Below, one piece after another: positions 61,622 to 64,000 of a stretch of DNA of 64,000 bases. Position 1 is the stretch's first letter. Each line of letters opens with the position of its first letter. The notes below the pieces were generated by a model. It saw nothing but the letters and a program-made list of their open reading frames with translations, searched no databases and had not been told where the DNA came from. Both the position numbers and the translations under genes were made by a program. Where the stretch lies: the NCBI RefSeq assembly GCF_003014755.1, contig NZ_PYAW01000003.1, positions 186,001 to 250,000 of the forward strand, read 5' to 3'. The DNA comes from Chitinophaga niastensis. Lineage in GTDB: Bacteria > Bacteroidota > Bacteroidia > Chitinophagales > Chitinophagaceae.

Positions 61622-63859
61622 ATGCGTAGAAATATGAACAGCTTTTTGCTACTGATGACGATGCTTATACATCCCGGCTGCCGGCAACAGGGGGGCGATC
61701 TTACCATAGTTAAACAAGGCAGCAGTGCATATGTAATTGTTACCCCTGCTCCGGCCACAAAGGCCGAAAGTAAGGCTGCTGTTGTTTTACAGGATTATAT
61801 CAGGAAGATTTCCGGTGCAACATTACCTGTTGTGGCAGAAAGTCAATATAAAGATCAGCCGGCTGTGTTCATTGGCAATACGGCGCATGCCAACGGCCCG
61901 GAGAAAATAAAAGGGGAAGGTTTTTTTGTTGGCAGTAAAGGCGCTAACCTGTATATCCATGGTGGTAGTGGTCAAGGGGTGGTATACGGCGTATATTATG
62001 TATTACAAACGTATATGGGTTGCCGTAAGGATGCACACGAGCCCGCCACTGTACCAACGGCTAAAAATATACGAATAGCGGGCAATCTGGCTGATTTGCA
62101 GGAGCCGGCTTTTCTTTACCGGGAAAGCTACTATCCTCCTTCTGCAGACCCTGAATATCTTTCCTGGCATGGATTGCAGCGTTTTGAGGACTTATGGGGC
62201 TTATGGGGGCATTCCTTTTTCAAGATGATACCTCCTGCCACTTATTTCTCCGCGCATCCGGAATATTACTCGTTGGTAAATGGCAAGCGGCAGGCTTTGC
62301 AGCTTTGTTTGAGTAATGAAAACGTGTATGCGTTAACGGTAGCATACTTTAAAAAAGCCATTGCAGATAATCCGGATGCCATGTACTGGTCTGTTGCTCC
62401 ACAGGATGGCAACGGTGCCTGTACCTGTGATCTGTGCAGCAAAACAGATGCAGCAGAAGGCGGTCCACAGGGTTCTTTGATCCGGTTCGTTAACCGGGTA
62501 GCGGCACAATTTCCGGCGCAACGTTTTACCACGCTGGCTTACGGTTATACTGCCAAACCACCGCTGCAAACAAAGCCGGCTACCAATGTATATATTATGC
62601 TGAGTACCATAGCTGCTTTCCGGCAAACGCCTTTATCGGAAGCACCGTCTGCTGCCACCTTCCGTAAAAACCTGGAAGGCTGGGAGGCCGCTACCGGCAA
62701 CCTTTTCATCTGGGATTATACCACACAGTTTACCAACTACCTGGCTCCTTTTCCTGATTACAGCAACCTGCAACCCAATATCAAATACTTTGCAGCGCAC
62801 CATGTAAAGGGTGTTTTTTCGCAGGGCAGCGGGGAAACGTACGGCGATATGGCAGCATATAACAGTTACGTACAGGCGTCACTGTTATGGAACCCAAACA
62901 TAGACATCAGCAAGGTTAACAGCGCCTTTTTAAAGGGTTATTATGGCGCAGCCGGACCATTTATAGGGCAATACCTGGAGGCGCTCAGCAATGCCGTTAA
63001 AAGCACTAAGGCCACACTGGATATTTATGGTAACCCTATATTTAATACCCGCGATTATTTATCGCCGGTATTAACAGATCAGTATTCCACCTTGCTGGAT
63101 AAGGCCGAAGCCGCGGCAGGTAATGATAACACCATACTGCAACGCGTATACAATACCCGGCTCTCGCTGGAATATGCTGTGTTGCAACAATCCCGTTTTT
63201 ATGGCAACGAAAAATACGGCTACCTCCAACCCGATGGAAGTGTAAATCCTAAATGGCCTTTGCGCGTAAAAAAATTCGTTGATCAATGCAAAAAATCCGG
63301 CGTACAGGAGCTTTCAGAGGGAGGTATATCACCGGATGCATATGCACAGGAATGGGAGCAGCTGTTCTCGCGTAAGTGGGTGAACAGCCTGGCATTGCAT
63401 GCCGCTGTAACGCTGGTAAATCCTTATACGCCGGAGTACACGCCCAAGAAAGAAGCTACGCTGACAGACGGATTATTTGGCGGCAATGATTTCAGCTATA
63501 ACTGGTTATTTACTTATGGTAAGGATATGATTGCCATCATTGATATGGGTAGCAATAAGACAGTGCATAACATACAAATGAATTTTTTACAGGATGCCCG
63601 GCATTACATTTTTACGCCGGTACAGGTAGTAGTAGAAACATCAGCAGATGGCACTCATTTCAAACCTGCCGGGGAAAAGGCCACGCCCCTTGCCGGGGAA
63701 GATTACGGCATTCATATCGTTCCTTATGCGTTTAGTTTGCCAGGTATCCAGGCGAGGTATATCAGGGTTACAGCGAAGTGTGCGGCTACATTGCCTGACT
63801 GGCGGGCAGTTGAAGGTAAAAAACCGGCTTTGTGTTGTGACGAGGTTACTGTGGAATAA
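61622..63859 (+). CDS. DUF4838 glycoside-hydrolase-like protein with F5/8-type C-terminal domain
   Basis: The 745-residue exported protein (possible lipoprotein, Cys20 in HPGC, a poor lipobox) has an N-terminal GH20-like alpha/beta domain (about 30-135, AVVLQDYIRKISGATLPVV), a DUF4838 catalytic-like barrel (about 150-500; YWSVAPQDGNGACTCDLCSK, FIWDYTTQFTNYLAPFPDY, VKGVFSQGSGETYGDM) and a C-terminal discoidin-like sandwich (about 590-745). DUF4838 proteins are thought to act on glycans, but the chemistry is not established. It starts 10 nt after the TPR/barrel gene and thus probably belongs to the exopolysaccharide operon, as a polymer-modifying or -cleaving enzyme. Confidence 0.78.
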   Translation: MRRNMNSFLLLMTMLIHPGCRQQGGDLTIVKQGSSAYVIVTPAPATKAESKAAVVLQDYIRKISGATLPVVAESQYKDQPAVFIGNTAHANGPEKIKGEGFFVGSKGANLYIHGGSGQGVVYGVYYVLQTYMGCRKDAHEPATVPTAKNIRIAGNLADLQEPAFLYRESYYPPSADPEYLSWHGLQRFEDLWGLWGHSFFKMIPPATYFSAHPEYYSLVNGKRQALQLCLSNENVYALTVAYFKKAIADNPDAMYWSVAPQDGNGACTCDLCSKTDAAEGGPQGSLIRFVNRVAAQFPAQRFTTLAYGYTAKPPLQTKPATNVYIMLSTIAAFRQTPLSEAPSAATFRKNLEGWEAATGNLFIWDYTTQFTNYLAPFPDYSNLQPNIKYFAAHHVKGVFSQGSGETYGDMAAYNSYVQASLLWNPNIDISKVNSAFLKGYYGAAGPFIGQYLEALSNAVKSTKATLDIYGNPIFNTRDYLSPVLTDQYSTLLDKAEAAAGNDNTILQRVYNTRLSLEYAVLQQSRFYGNEKYGYLQPDGSVNPKWPLRVKKFVDQCKKSGVQELSEGGISPDAYAQEWEQLFSRKWVNSLALHAAVTLVNPYTPEYTPKKEATLTDGLFGGNDFSYNWLFTYGKDMIAIIDMGSNKTVHNIQMNFLQDARHYIFTPVQVVVETSADGTHFKPAGEKATPLAGEDYGIHIVPYAFSLPGIQARYIRVTAKCAATLPDWRAVEGKKPALCCDEVTVE

Positions 63860-63867
63860 AAAATAAA

Positions 63868-63898
63868 TTTGGAAAATAAACAGTGTTCAGTATATTTG
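63868..63898 (+). promoter_or_regulatory. Promoter TTTG-N19-TATATTTG of the TetR gene
   Basis: TTTG at 63868-63871 and TATATTTG at 63891-63898 with a 19-nt spacer match both Bacteroidota promoter elements. Transcription would start near 63904, 13 nt before GTG 63917. Confidence 0.7.
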
Positions 63899-63904
63899 CA
63901 CTGT
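63880..63904. promoter_or_regulatory. Candidate TetR operator ACAGTG-N13-CACTGT
   Basis: A perfect 6+6 inverted repeat with a 13-nt spacer spans the -7 box and the predicted start site of the TetR gene. This is the usual place for an autorepression operator. Confidence 0.5.
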
Positions 63905-63916
63905 AAACAATTCAAT

Positions 63917-64000
63917 GTGGGTATAACAGAAAGAAAAGAGCGTGAGCGGGCAGAAATGCGCAGGCGTATTGTGGATGTAGCCATAAAAATGTTTGTAGAG
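63917..64000 (+). CDS. TetR-family transcriptional regulator (N-terminus only)
   Basis: From GTG 63917 the frame runs to the window edge: basic TERKERERAEMRRRIVDVA then IKMFVE. This is the first helix of a TetR DNA-binding domain (RRRIVDVAIKMFVEKG pattern). It lies 57 nt after the DUF4838 gene behind its own promoter and candidate operator. The effector domain is outside the window, so the ligand cannot be guessed. Confidence 0.75.
   Translation, partial: MGITERKERERAEMRRRIVDVAIKMFVE

Overview
The window looks like a chromosomal segment of a soil- or plant-type Bacteroidota, most likely a Chitinophagaceae (Chitinophaga-like) genome. The evidence is three SusC/SusD pairs, two ECF-sigma/FecR switches, a one-protein hybrid two-component regulator (HTCS), a type IX secretion C-terminal domain, DUF3857 and TlpA/DUF4369-type proteins, and several TAnnTTTG (-7) promoter boxes with little Shine-Dalgarno signal. 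No tRNA, rRNA, CRISPR array, transposase or phage gene was seen. All assignments come from reading the sequence; no database search was run.

Layout. 1-5.6 kb: two adjacent DUF3857/transglutaminase-like exported proteins on the minus strand, a roughly 490-bp imperfect palindrome, queG, and an exported DUF4350-like protein. 5.9-19 kb: a small polysaccharide-utilisation locus (HTCS sensor, PA14-containing GH31, SusC without an STN domain, SusD, surface lipoprotein). 19.3-20.9 kb: an outer-membrane barrel protein and an RBBP9/YdeN-type hydrolase. 21.1-29.8 kb: a sigma/FecR/SusC(STN)/SusD locus ending in a fused glycerophosphodiesterase-like/alkaline phosphatase, probably for phosphoester scavenging. 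30-32.4 kb: a NUDIX-derived regulator, a HAD hydrolase and an exported acetolactate decarboxylase. 32.5-45.4 kb (minus): a second sigma/FecR/SusC(STN)/SusD system with two TlpA-like thioredoxins and an SRPBCC protein; a type IX-secreted kelch/FnIII/ricin protein gene lies between its sigma and FecR genes. 45.6-53.9 kb: a YncE-like propeller, an RsbQ-like hydrolase paired with a GAF/PAS-like protein that has no output domain, then a minus-strand signalling operon (CHASE3 hybrid kinase, CheR, REC-histidine kinase). 54.2-63.9 kb: a tight operon of receiver protein, membrane HEAT protein, two processive GT2 synthases, TPR/YaiO-type barrel, followed by a DUF4838 protein; this looks like a synthase-dependent exopolysaccharide production and export machine. 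A TetR gene runs off the right edge.

How the parts fit. The HTCS-controlled SusC lacks an STN domain, while both FecR-linked SusCs have one, so the two import regimes use different surface-to-transcription signalling. The 46.7-63.9 kb stretch puts a dense set of phosphorelay and ligand-sensor genes beside the exopolysaccharide operon, whose first gene is a lone receiver domain. The least familiar candidates are the REC-HEAT-GT2-GT2-TPR/barrel operon, with 61-bp tandem repeats in its probable leader, and the RsbQ/PAS pair.
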